A stretch of DNA of 62,604 bases from positions 1 to 62,604 of the forward strand of contig CAZKFA010000004.1 of assembly GCA_964551925.1 (NCBI GenBank), written 5' to 3'. This DNA comes from CAZKFA01 sp964551925. Its GTDB lineage: Bacteria > Cyanobacteriota > Vampirovibrionia > LMEP-6097. The stretch's first letter is position 1. The number at the start of each line of letters is the position of its first letter. Under the pieces are notes generated by a model that was not told the DNA's origin, did not search any database, and saw nothing but the letters and a program-made list of their open reading frames with translations. Shown here piece after piece: positions 51,506 to 59,821 of this stretch. Made by a program: the position numbers and the translations under genes.

Positions 51506-53378
51506 ACTTTAGATTAGAAATTCTCAAAGGATTCTCCTTTGATATCTCTTGCCAAGCATTAGATACTGTCGGAGACCAAGTTTGAGAAGCTATACTATCC
51601 GATTTCTTAAGATTGCAAGCAACACAAGAAGCATATAAATTACGCTCATCTTTATTAAGAGCAGGGAACTGCGAGGCTGGCAAATGATGATCATAGCTTG
51701 CCAAATGCGACTGTAATTTCTCTGGCTCATCAACATCTAAGAGTTTTTGCTTAACTAGGTCAGGATGCAACAAAGGTTTAGCGCAATAAACACAAGTATA
51801 ATTGTCTCGCTGCCAAACCTTCTCTAATACTGATCTTGATGGCGAGGAGTTAGGACGAGATCTATTAACAACCTCTTTAGTCCCTAAAGACAACTTATCT
51901 AATTCTCTTACTAAAATTTCTTTGGCTAATTGATCTAGCTCAGATATATATTTATCTTTAAGCCAATTCTCGCCAATGTAGTCGCCTTTCATCACTACTG
52001 AGTAATCTTTATCGCTTGCCACTATGGTAAAAAAAGTCCTATTGCCTTGAGAAGCAATCTGTGACTTAATTTGAGCAGAATTCAACAACGACACCTCTAC
52101 TGATCCTAAGCGAGCTAAGAATTTTTTGGAAACCGGATCAGTCTCAGTAAAGCTAAAATCATCAACATATGATTTACGAATAGGCTCATCTTCCAGACTA
52201 GCAAAATGAGAGCCTATCATACCCATAGCAGCTTCAGTCTTAATCTGGGTAATACTAGGCGAGTAAGGGCGTTCTTCTAGCTTAGTATAGTGATTAGCAT
52301 TATCAAGCAACGCCTGATTAAAATCCGTTTGCTGAGGCTGATTCAGCCTAGCATAATCCTGAATACTAGGTTGGAAACTTTTATTACTATTATAAAAACT
52401 ATCAGAGATGGCTTTAGAGACAGCGTCGCCAACTAAAGTATAGATTTGGTTGGTTTGTTGATACTTAACCTCTTGTTTATTAGGATGTACATTGACATCC
52501 ACCAAAGCAGGATCAAGATTAAGATTAATCACAGCAACAGGATACTTACCAGCAGGCAAGAGCTCTTTATAAACCGCTTCCAGAGCAGATCTCATGATAT
52601 AACAACGCACTATGCGCTTATTAATAATAGTAAATATGCCACGTTTATCCGATCTGGTTAATTCTGGCAAACTAGTAAAGCCTATAACAGAGATACCATT
52701 GCGCTCTTGCTTAACAGGGATCAATTTCTTATAAATATCATCAGCAAAGATTTCAGCTATTGCTTTAGCCTGATCAGCAGAACCACTAGTAGCTAATGCA
52801 ACTCGTCCATCAATCTTCAACTCAAAAGCAATCTCTGAGTTAGCTATAGCTAAGGATCTTACTGTATCAATAACTAAATTACGTTCTTTGTTATTAGCTT
52901 TGAGAAATTTTAGGCGCGCAGGCGTATTAAAGAATAATTCATCAACTGTAATATTAGTGCCAGTCACAGCACCAGTTTGAGTTATATTCTCCTTACCACT
53001 TTCTATATAGATCTTATGAGCATGAATATCTTCCTTCCGCTTAGAAATACACTCGAGCTTAGAAACAGCAGCAATACTAGCCAGAGCCTCTCCACGAAAG
53101 CCATTAGTAATAAGGCTTTGAAGGTCTTCAATTGTTTGAATCTTGCTTGTAGCATGACGCTTAAAAGCTAAAGATAAATCTTCCCTGCTCATACCAACAC
53201 CATTGTCAATGACTTGGATTTTGAGTAATTGCTTACTTAGTTCAATATAAATCTTAGTTGCTTGAGCATCAATACTATTCTCTACTAATTCTTTGATAAT
53301 AGAATTAGGACCCTCAACTACCTCACCAGCAGCGATTTGGTTAGCTATATGTTCCGGCAATATGGATATCTTAGGCAC
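51486..53378 (-). CDS. mutL: MutL mismatch-repair ATPase with C-terminal HNH nuclease domain
   Basis: A 630-residue protein. Residues 1-~330 are a standard MutL GHKL ATPase and transducer: IAAGEVVEGPNSIIKELVENSIDA, DNGVGMSREDL, RHATSKI, FRGEALASIAAV, FFNTPARLKFL and DVNVHPNKQEV. The usual C-terminal domain with DQHAxxER is not found; residues ~335-510 are unfamiliar. Residues ~515-620 form an HNH nuclease: C529-x2-C532, D563-H564-H565 and C585-x2-C588-N589. Strand nicking, normally done by MutL's own endonuclease site or by MutH, may be supplied by this HNH. It overlaps the clpB stop by one base. Confidence 0.92.
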   Translation of the reverse strand: MPKISILPEHIANQIAAGEVVEGPNSIIKELVENSIDAQATKIYIELSKQLLKIQVIDNGVGMSREDLSLAFKRHATSKIQTIEDLQSLITNGFRGEALASIAAVSKLECISKRKEDIHAHKIYIESGKENITQTGAVTGTNITVDELFFNTPARLKFLKANNKERNLVIDTVRSLAIANSEIAFELKIDGRVALATSGSADQAKAIAEIFADDIYKKLIPVKQERNGISVIGFTSLPELTRSDKRGIFTIINKRIVRCYIMRSALEAVYKELLPAGKYPVAVINLNLDPALVDVNVHPNKQEVKYQQTNQIYTLVGDAVSKAISDSFYNSNKSFQPSIQDYARLNQPQQTDFNQALLDNANHYTKLEERPYSPSITQIKTEAAMGMIGSHFASLEDEPIRKSYVDDFSFTETDPVSKKFLARLGSVEVSLLNSAQIKSQIASQGNRTFFTIVASDKDYSVVMKGDYIGENWLKDKYISELDQLAKEILVRELDKLSLGTKEVVNRSRPNSSPSRSVLEKVWQRDNYTCVYCAKPLLHPDLVKQKLLDVDEPEKLQSHLASYDHHLPASQFPALNKDERNLYASCVACNLKKSDSIASQTWSPTVSNAWQEISKENPLRISNLKFSHHTH

Positions 53379-56050
53379 TAAATCTTTTGTGTTTCTTTTT
53401 GCTGGACGGCAAACTTAAACTCCTCGCTAAAGTCAATAGCAACGGTAGAGTTATCTTTTAGTGTACCAGCTAGAATAAGGTTTGCAAGTTGATTTTCGAT
53501 TTTTTGCTGAATAACGCGCTTCACGGGTCTAGCTCCATAACTTGGATCAAAACCAATAATACCAAGCTGTTCAAGGGCATAATCAGTAATTTCTAGATCA
53601 ATCTTCCTGTCTTTCAGACGCTCACGCAAGCTTTGTAATTGAATCTCAACTATCTGCTTCATCTGACCCATTTGTAGTGGTGAGAATATAACGATGTCAT
53701 CAATTCGATTCAAAAATTCTGGTCTAAAATGCTCCTTCATTAAAGCCATAATCTCATCTTTGATTCTTTCTTTAGCTGATACTCTCTCAAAGCCATCATC
53801 TTCTTCGGCAGAATCCTTGAAACCTTCTTGCAACTGTTGTTCAATAATATACTGACTGCCAAAATTTGACGTCATAATAATTATGGTATTTTTGAAATCA
53901 ACTTTCTTACCACGCCCATCAGTAAGGCGTCCATCATCAAGTATCTGCAAAAGAATATTACTGATGTCAGGATGCGCTTTCTCAAACTCATCAAGCAAAA
54001 CTATTGAGTAAGGCTTGCGACGAACGGCTTCTGTTAACTGTCCACCCTCTTCATAACCAACATAACCTGGTGGAGCTCCAATCAAACGCGCAATACTATG
54101 CTCTTCTTGATACTCAGACATATCTAAACGCACTATAGCGTTCTCATCATCAAACAAAGATTGAGCCAATGCTTTAGCTAATTCTGTTTTACCAACACCA
54201 GTTGGACCCAAGAACATAAAAGAAGCAATAGGGCGATTAGGATTAGAAAGCCCAGCTCGAGAACGTTTGACCGCATCAGCAACCGCAGTTACAGCTTCAT
54301 CTTGACCAACGACTCGCTTATGCAATTCATCAGCTAAGTTTAATAGTTTATCTGATTCTTCAGCTAATAATTTCGTTACTGGTATGCCAGTCCATTTAGC
54401 AACAATATCTGCAATTTCACTTTCATCAATTTCTTCTTTTAATAAATTCTTGCGCTTGCTCTTATTAGAAGACGCTTCTTCAACGGCTTTTAGCTGCTTT
54501 TCTAATTCAAGCAATGTGCCGAACTTAAGTTCAGCAGCTCGCTGTAAATCAGCCTTACGCTCAGCATTCTCAATTAAAGCTTTGGTCTCTTCAATTTTTT
54601 GCTTGATTTCCTTAACTCCAACAATAGAAGATTTCTCAGCCTGCCATTGGCTACGTAATTTATCAGCCTTACCAGTTAAATCATTTAGCTCTTCTTCAAT
54701 TTTCTCCAATCTATCTTTATTACTATCATTATCAGCTTCAGCCCTAATCGCTTCTCTTTCAATCTTAAGTTGCATAATTCTTCGATCGAGATGATCGAGC
54801 TCCTGAGGCGATGAATCGATCTCTACACGTAACTTTGCTGTCGCTTCGTCAATCAAATCAATAGCCTTATCAGGCAAGAATCTCTCTGTAATATATCTAT
54901 GACTAAGCTTGGCTGCTGCAACAATCGCATTATCCTTGATACGCACACCATGATGTGCCTCATACTTGCCTTTCAAACCACGCAAAATAGAAATAGTCTC
55001 CTCTACACTCGGTTCATCAACCAAGACCATCTGGAATCTACGTTCAAGCGCTGAATCTTTCTCTATATATTTGCGATACTCATCAAGTGTAGTAGCACCA
55101 ATACAATGCAATTCACCACGCGCCAAAGCTGGCTTAAGTAGGTTACTAGCATCCATAGAACCCTCTGTAGAACCAGCTCCTACGACCGTATGCAATTCAT
55201 CAATAAACAAAACTATCTGACCTTCAGCGCTTTGTACTTCTTTAAGTACGGCTTTTAATCGTTCTTCAAATTCACCGCGGAATTTAGCTCCTGCAATTAA
55301 AGCACCCATGTCAAGCTCAATGACTTTTTTGTCGCGCAGACTTTCGGGAACATCTTTATTAATTATCCTCAAAGCCAATCCCTCAGCAATAGCCGTCTTA
55401 CCAACACCAGGTGCGCCAACTAAAACCGGATTGTTCTTACGGCGACGCGAAAGTACTTGAATAACTCTACGAATTTCTTCATCGCGTCCAATTACTGGAT
55501 CTAATTTACCTTGGGCGGCAAGCTCAGTAAGATCCTTACCAAATTTATTGAGTGCATCTGTCGTTGATTCTGGATTATCATTGGTTACACGCTGCCCCTT
55601 GCGCAGATCAGCAATAGCCTTCAAAACCTTATCCTTACTGAGTCCTAGATCTTTAAGAATTAAAGGCAATCTACCTTTATCATCAAAACTGGCTAACAAC
55701 AAATGCTCTAATGAAACATAATCATCACGCATCTTAGTAGCTTCTTTCAAAGCAGCTTCAAAAAAATCTTGAGTTGTAGCAGAGATAGCTAATTGATCTT
55801 GAGCAACCATAGTTGGGCTAGCTTTAGGTTTGGACTTAAGGTACTCGCGCACTTTATCGCTCAAGTCCAAAACATCAACGTTACTCTTCTCTAGAATTTG
55901 ATAAAAAAGCGAGTTTTTTATATCATCTAACAAACAAACAGAAGCTAGTATATGCTCCGGTTCGATAACGGCATGATCTAAACTCTTTAAGAGTTCGCGA
56001 CAATTCAAAATAGCCGCTTGGGTATTTTTAGTGAATTTACTGAAGTCCAT
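53378..56050 (-). CDS. clpB: disaggregase ClpB
   Basis: A complete 890-residue ClpB that dissolves protein aggregates with DnaK/GrpE. It has the N-terminal Clp repeat domain (1-~145), AAA1 with Walker A GAPGVGKTAIAEGLAL, the ~130-residue coiled-coil middle domain (AEADNDSNKDRLEKIEEELNDLTGKAD), AAA2 with GPTGVGKTELAKALA, and a C-terminal domain. The middle domain separates it from ClpA/ClpC. TACAAT (56060-56065) with upstream TGT ends 9 nt before ATG 56050; a second promoter-like motif lies at 56082-56099. mutL follows in the same operon. Confidence 0.97.
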   Translation of the reverse strand: MDFSKFTKNTQAAILNCRELLKSLDHAVIEPEHILASVCLLDDIKNSLFYQILEKSNVDVLDLSDKVREYLKSKPKASPTMVAQDQLAISATTQDFFEAALKEATKMRDDYVSLEHLLLASFDDKGRLPLILKDLGLSKDKVLKAIADLRKGQRVTNDNPESTTDALNKFGKDLTELAAQGKLDPVIGRDEEIRRVIQVLSRRRKNNPVLVGAPGVGKTAIAEGLALRIINKDVPESLRDKKVIELDMGALIAGAKFRGEFEERLKAVLKEVQSAEGQIVLFIDELHTVVGAGSTEGSMDASNLLKPALARGELHCIGATTLDEYRKYIEKDSALERRFQMVLVDEPSVEETISILRGLKGKYEAHHGVRIKDNAIVAAAKLSHRYITERFLPDKAIDLIDEATAKLRVEIDSSPQELDHLDRRIMQLKIEREAIRAEADNDSNKDRLEKIEEELNDLTGKADKLRSQWQAEKSSIVGVKEIKQKIEETKALIENAERKADLQRAAELKFGTLLELEKQLKAVEEASSNKSKRKNLLKEEIDESEIADIVAKWTGIPVTKLLAEESDKLLNLADELHKRVVGQDEAVTAVADAVKRSRAGLSNPNRPIASFMFLGPTGVGKTELAKALAQSLFDDENAIVRLDMSEYQEEHSIARLIGAPPGYVGYEEGGQLTEAVRRKPYSIVLLDEFEKAHPDISNILLQILDDGRLTDGRGKKVDFKNTIIIMTSNFGSQYIIEQQLQEGFKDSAEEDDGFERVSAKERIKDEIMALMKEHFRPEFLNRIDDIVIFSPLQMGQMKQIVEIQLQSLRERLKDRKIDLEITDYALEQLGIIGFDPSYGARPVKRVIQQKIENQLANLILAGTLKDNSTVAIDFSEEFKFAVQQKETQKI

Positions 56051-56059
56051 ATATTATCA

Positions 56060-56065
56060 ATTGTA
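56060..56065 (-). promoter_or_regulatory. -10 box of clpB
   Basis: TACAAT preceded by TGT on the minus strand, ending 9 nt before ATG 56050. Confidence 0.6.
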
Positions 56066-56080
56066 ACAAAGGCTCATACC

Positions 56081-56099
56081 GACTATATACCCAAAAAAA
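56081..56099 (-). promoter_or_regulatory. second promoter-like motif upstream of clpB
   Basis: TTTTTTTGGGTATATAGTC on the minus strand, identical to the motif upstream of fliI; would give clpB a ~25-nt leader. Confidence 0.45.
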
Positions 56100-56106
56100 T
56101 CAAAGA

Positions 56107-56949
56107 TTAGCGATTCTTATTTAGAGCGAAGTGCAGCAACGTAGAGAAGCCATAACTAACTACTATACACTGTATAGTACCAACAATCACACCATAACGA
56201 GGAAAAGCTAAACTCGCAATCAAAGCATAAACCAGCAAAGAAATGGATCCTAATGGCACACGATTGAAAATATGCAGCAATCTATCGTATTCATAATAAT
56301 AATGAAAGATAACTACATTAGACATAAAGGCCGCTGGAAACATAGAAAATAACGTAGCCCAAAAAGCTCCCGCCATCTTACCTAAATAAACAGTTAATGC
56401 CACCATGATACCAGCAAATATAGCTCGTCCAATTTGTTGCCATAAAGAATAGTGAAATATTACTGGGGCCGTTTGTGGTTTCTCTAATTTACGGAAAGCA
56501 TAAGAGGTGAAGATGACAGCAAGTACAAAAGCTATCAACGATAAGCTTAGATCGTTAAATTGATAAATCGCAAGCGGCAAACTTAATAGCAACCATAATG
56601 CAATTGCAACAATAAAACTTATAAGGATTAAAATTTTCTTGCGCTGTTTATTTGTTTTATCACCAGGCAGAACGCTCTGACAGAGCCATTTAGCAAGGAT
56701 AATATAAAACACAATGATTACAAAAGTCACAGCTAAGGTTATCGGAACCAAAGCAAGACTACGATTAAACTCAACTGAGTCTGTAACTAAGCCTAAGAAA
56801 AAAAAATTTACAATAATTGTTGAGGGTAAAGCTACAATTATTCCAGCCATCTTGCTAGAGACTCTCTCTGCAATATAAGTCTGTAATGCAATAACCAAAC
56901 CGCCTAGAACAAAAGAACTGATTAGTTGTATCGCGAATAATTTATTCAT
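56107..56949 (-). CDS. multipass membrane protein with internal repeat, unknown function
   Basis: A 280-residue integral membrane protein with ~8 helices. The two halves look related: SSKMAGIIVALPSTIIVNFFFLG (~32-54) and GKMAGAFWATLFSMFPAAFMSNVVIF in the second half share a K-M-A-G...P...N pattern, so it may be an inverted-repeat carrier. It resembles DUF3147-type proteins of unknown function; that assignment is tentative. A 19-bp palindrome identical to one upstream of the helicase gene is embedded in its last codons (56161-56179). Transcription could continue into clpB. Confidence 0.72.
   Translation of the reverse strand: MNKLFAIQLISSFVLGGLVIALQTYIAERVSSKMAGIIVALPSTIIVNFFFLGLVTDSVEFNRSLALVPITLAVTFVIIVFYIILAKWLCQSVLPGDKTNKQRKKILILISFIVAIALWLLLSLPLAIYQFNDLSLSLIAFVLAVIFTSYAFRKLEKPQTAPVIFHYSLWQQIGRAIFAGIMVALTVYLGKMAGAFWATLFSMFPAAFMSNVVIFHYYYEYDRLLHIFNRVPLGSISLLVYALIASLAFPRYGVIVGTIQCIVVSYGFSTLLHFALNKNR
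56161..56179. promoter_or_regulatory. 19-bp palindrome, second copy
   Basis: Identical to 21969-21987. It lies in the 3' coding part of the membrane protein gene and 111 bp upstream of the clpB start, 62 bp from the promoter-like motif at 56081-56099. Confidence 0.5.
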
Positions 56950-56957
56950 ACATTTCT

Positions 56958-57164
56958 ACAGGACACCCACAGTTGGCTTTATCCGCGAATAATTGCTTTG
57001 CAATTATTCTTGATGCTACGAGGGCTTAATTACAACATTGTAACTTGTAGTAAGATTGCCCCTCGTAAGGCACGTTTGAGGCGAAAAATCCGAGTTGACT
57101 ACTCGTCAATGATGATTTTGAGCCGAAAACTAACGCAGAAATAAGCCAACTGTGTAAGTCCTGT
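56958..57164. repeat. inverted-repeat element B
   Basis: A 207-bp unit bounded by 24/25-bp imperfect inverted repeats (56958-56982 and 57141-57164; shared CACAGTTGGCTT and ACAGGAC). Inside are AATAATTGC/GCAATTATT (56988-57008), TACGAGGG/CCCTCGTA (57017-57067) and the core 57078-57138 shared with element A. It fills the 228-bp gap between the divergent membrane protein and elbB genes; the right arm runs into the elbB promoter. Confidence 0.75.
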
Positions 57165-57165
57165 A

Positions 57166-57171
57166 TATAAT
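57166..57171 (+). promoter_or_regulatory. -10 box of elbB
   Basis: TATAAT ending 6 nt before ATG 57178, directly after the right arm of the inverted-repeat element. Confidence 0.65.
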
Positions 57172-57177
57172 TGAAGC

Positions 57178-57861
57178 ATGAAGAAAGCAATTCTAGTAAT
57201 ACTCGCAGGCTGCGGAGCTAAAGATGGAGCTGAGATTCACGAGTCAGTGCTGACGCTGCTCGCAATTGATAAAGCTGGAGCCCAGTACCAATGTGCCGCT
57301 CCTAACAAAAACCAACATCACGTTTTAAATTTTATTAACAATTCTGAATTACCAGAGACGCGCAATGTACTAATAGAGTCAGCTCGCATCGCTCGCGGTA
57401 ATATTCTTGACCTAAGTCAAGTGTCTATGAATGATTATGCTGCTGTGATTCTCCCTGGTGGCTTTGGAGTGGCGAAGAACCTTTGTAGCTTTGCCTTCGA
57501 TGGCGCTAAAGCAAGTATTGATCCAGAAGTCAGTCGTATTATCAATGAAGCCTATGATCAAGGCAAACCAATCGGAGCAATTTGCATTGCTCCAGCTCTA
57601 GTTGCTCTAGCTCTAGCAGGAAAAAATCCTGATATTCTACTTACTTTAGGAACAGATAGCAGCTCTAATCATAGTTTAGAAGAGATTGGCGTACAAGCTA
57701 AGACTTGCTTGACAACAGCCTTTGTTAGAGATGATGCCAATAAAATCTATTCTAGCCCAGCTTACATGCATGGCGATTCTCGCATCTCTGAATTAGAACA
57801 GGGTATAAATCAATGTGTCAATGCAGTAGTAGAGATGGCTTATGCCAAAAGTAAAGTGTGA
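57178..57861 (+). CDS. elbB: ElbB-type DJ-1/PfpI family protein (glyoxalase III-like)
   Basis: A 227-residue DJ-1/PfpI protein of the ElbB subgroup (sigma cross-reacting protein 27A), linked to isoprenoid metabolism and glyoxalase activity. It has LAGCGAKDGAEIHESVLTLLA at the start, AVILPGGFGVAKNL, the nucleophile Cys in PIGAICIAPALVALAL, and NKIYSSPAYMHGD near the end. ispG lies close downstream on the other strand. The start at ATG 57178 is 6 nt after TATAAT (57166-57171). Its stop abuts that of doc: the palindrome TGATCA contains both stop codons. Confidence 0.93.
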   Translation: MKKAILVILAGCGAKDGAEIHESVLTLLAIDKAGAQYQCAAPNKNQHHVLNFINNSELPETRNVLIESARIARGNILDLSQVSMNDYAAVILPGGFGVAKNLCSFAFDGAKASIDPEVSRIINEAYDQGKPIGAICIAPALVALALAGKNPDILLTLGTDSSSNHSLEEIGVQAKTCLTTAFVRDDANKIYSSPAYMHGDSRISELEQGINQCVNAVVEMAYAKSKV

Positions 57862-58257
57862 TCATTCAAAAATACTTTTTGAATTCTGCTGCAAATAATT
57901 TACAAGATCTTTTTTTGTTTTTGTCTTGGATAATAATCCAAGAATCATATCAGCAAGTTCAGTATCGTAACTTTCATTCAGTTCATAGCCATTGAGAAAA
58001 AGAAATGTTAGACCTGATAGCGCTGCGCTTCTTTTATTACCATCAACAAAAGGATGATTAACTGCAATAGAATGGATATAAGTAGCAGCCATTTCAAAAA
58101 AAGTCATTAAGTACTTTCCTTCAAAACTAGCTTTGGGAGCCTCAATGGCAGAGTCTAATAAATTCAAATCACGAATTTGAGAAAGATGAGAAGCAAATAA
58201 AACCTCTTGTTTATGGAGAAACAAGACATCTTCTAATGTAAGGAAATTTGGCTCCAT
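57862..58257 (-). CDS. doc: Doc/Fic-family toxin (death-on-curing type)
   Basis: A 131-residue Doc-like protein. The Fic-fold motif is HPFVDGNKRSAA (~69-80), with the His and the Asp-Gly-Asn-Lys-Arg core that in Doc binds ATP to phosphorylate EF-Tu. EDVLFLHKQ at the N-terminus is also typical. It follows the antitoxin gene with no intergenic base (TAA-ATG), as in toxin-antitoxin operons. The final motif residue is Ser rather than the more usual Thr. Toxicity is inferred from the family. Confidence 0.9.
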   Translation of the reverse strand: MEPNFLTLEDVLFLHKQEVLFASHLSQIRDLNLLDSAIEAPKASFEGKYLMTFFEMAATYIHSIAVNHPFVDGNKRSAALSGLTFLFLNGYELNESYDTELADMILGLLSKTKTKKDLVNYLQQNSKSIFE

Positions 58258-58464
58258 TTATTGACCAAGTTTATCAAGAGATTTGCGGTGTTTTTTTGCA
58301 AGTCTTTTGTAAATTTGCTTAACATTAATTGGTTTAAGGAATAGTCCGCCATCTTGTATTTGAACTTCAAAAGAACCAGACTCATCAAGTTCAAGCATTT
58401 CAAGAATAGCCTTAGGGATCACAATTCCTTTACTATTACCTATTTTTTGTAGTGATCTAATCAT
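58258..58464 (-). CDS. AbrB/MazE-type antitoxin
   Basis: A 68-residue protein with an N-terminal SpoVT/AbrB swapped-hairpin DNA-binding domain (SLQKIGNSKGIVIPKAILEMLELDE, ~4-28) and a basic C-terminal tail (KQIYKRLAKKHRKSLDKL) that should wrap the toxin. It precedes doc, so it replaces the more familiar Phd antitoxin. It has its own promoter (TATAAT, 58496-58501, within the end of ispG), a ~25-nt leader with GAGG, and direct repeats of AATGTT in that leader that may be its operator. Confidence 0.88.
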   Translation of the reverse strand: MIRSLQKIGNSKGIVIPKAILEMLELDESGSFEVQIQDGGLFLKPINVKQIYKRLAKKHRKSLDKLGQ

Positions 58465-58485
58465 AATAAGCCTCGCCTAATGTTC

Positions 58486-59751
58486 TTACAATGTTATTAT
58501 ACCACGGGAATCCAATTTCGTAACACAAAACCTCTCCTGAATATATTTATCTAAGAGTAATTTAAACTCATTACTAATATTATCTCCGCGCAAAGTCGTA
58601 TGTAGAATGCCATTGATAAATACTGGTGCTACTGGATCTTCATTATCACCAGGCAAGCTTATACCAATATCAGCATATTTAGACTCGCCAGGTCCATTCA
58701 CTATGCAGCCCATGACAGCGATCTTGAGTTTCTCAACACCAGGATACTCTAACTTCCATTGGTTGATCTTAAATAAAATATGTTCGTTAATTTCCTCTGC
58801 TAATTGTTGAAAATAATTACTAGAAGTTCTGCCACAACCTGGACAACTAGTAACAGATGGTTTGAAATAACTCAAACCTAATGCCTGTAAGAGCTCCTGG
58901 CAAGCTTGCACCTCTAGCGTTCTATCAGCAAGCACTGTATCACCAACAGCTGGAGTTAATGACATGCGTATAGTGTTACCAATACCTTCGTTTAATAATA
59001 TACCAAGAGCGGCAGCACTTGCTATCATGCCCTTGATAGGAGTCCCAGCTTCTGTCAAACCTAGATGCAGAGGGGCTTTGGTCAATGGTGCAATCATACG
59101 ATAGACATTTATCAGATCTTCTACTTCAGACATCTTAACACTGAGAATAATTTTGTTTTCGCTCAGTCCAGCTTCAATCGCCTGATCTATAGAACGTAGC
59201 GCACTCTCTATCATCGCCTTATAAACAACTTCCTTAAAAGCCAATGGCTGACTGGAGTTAGCGTTAGCCATCATAAACTCTGTGAGCAACTCTTGATCAA
59301 GTGAACCCCAATTCACTCCAATACGAACAGCTTTATCATTAGCTCGCGCTATTTGAATAATAGTCTTAAAATTATAATCATGCTTATCACCATAACCAAC
59401 ATTACCTGGGTTAATACGATACTTCGCTAGAACACTGGCACAGAGTGGATACTTAGCAAGTAACAAGTGTCCGTTATAATGAAAATCCCCAACTAGAGGT
59501 ATGTCCAAACCTTCAGCACGCAATGCTGAGACTATCTCAGGGACGAGCTTAGCGGAGTCCTCATCTTTAATAGTAAGCCTAACTAAAGCTGAGCCAGCAT
59601 TATACAATTTCTTAATCTGCGCTACCGTGCTCAAAACATCTGTAGTAGCGGTATTGGTCATAGACTGCACTACTATTGGGTATTCTGACCCAATCCAAAG
59701 CCTGTCAGTGATTTGTACTTGGTGGGTATCCCTAGTTTTTAATATTGCCAT
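58486..59751 (-). CDS. ispG: 4-hydroxy-3-methylbut-2-enyl diphosphate synthase
   Basis: A 421-residue IspG (GcpE) of the MEP isoprenoid pathway. It has a TIM-barrel N-terminal part (VQSMTNTATTDVLSTVAQI; YRINPGNVGYGDK; IGVNWGSLD) and a C-terminal [4Fe-4S] domain with Cys in SCPGCGRTSSNYF and GCIVNGPGESKYADIGISLPG. It is the two-domain bacterial type. An extended -10 box (TGC-TAAAAT) lies 26 nt before ATG 59751, so this gene has a short leader without Shine-Dalgarno. The toxin-antitoxin pair follows after 21 nt. Confidence 0.97.
   Translation of the reverse strand: MAILKTRDTHQVQITDRLWIGSEYPIVVQSMTNTATTDVLSTVAQIKKLYNAGSALVRLTIKDEDSAKLVPEIVSALRAEGLDIPLVGDFHYNGHLLLAKYPLCASVLAKYRINPGNVGYGDKHDYNFKTIIQIARANDKAVRIGVNWGSLDQELLTEFMMANANSSQPLAFKEVVYKAMIESALRSIDQAIEAGLSENKIILSVKMSEVEDLINVYRMIAPLTKAPLHLGLTEAGTPIKGMIASAAALGILLNEGIGNTIRMSLTPAVGDTVLADRTLEVQACQELLQALGLSYFKPSVTSCPGCGRTSSNYFQQLAEEINEHILFKINQWKLEYPGVEKLKIAVMGCIVNGPGESKYADIGISLPGDNEDPVAPVFINGILHTTLRGDNISNEFKLLLDKYIQERFCVTKLDSRGIITL
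58496..58501 (-). promoter_or_regulatory. -10 box of the AbrB/Doc toxin-antitoxin operon
   Basis: TATAAT on the minus strand, inside the last codons of ispG. The leader holds two AATGTT direct repeats (between 58480 and 58496, plus-strand reading) and GAGG (58471-58474). Confidence 0.5.
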
Positions 59752-59807
59752 AAGCTTTCAAAGTCAATCCTAATCATATTTTAGCAAATCAAAGCGTTAC
59801 GTATTGT

Positions 59808-59813
59808 TAAGAT
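59808..59813 (+). promoter_or_regulatory. -10 box of the gene at 59822
   Basis: TAAGAT preceded by TGT, ending 8 nt before ATG 59822. Confidence 0.55.
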
Positions 59814-59821
59814 AGTAAGCA

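Noticed and set aside
56060..56100. Tiny leader peptide before clpB (ATG 56077, six codons)
   Set aside because: The -10 to start distance is only 4 nt and the frame is too short to support; a second promoter is a simpler reading.
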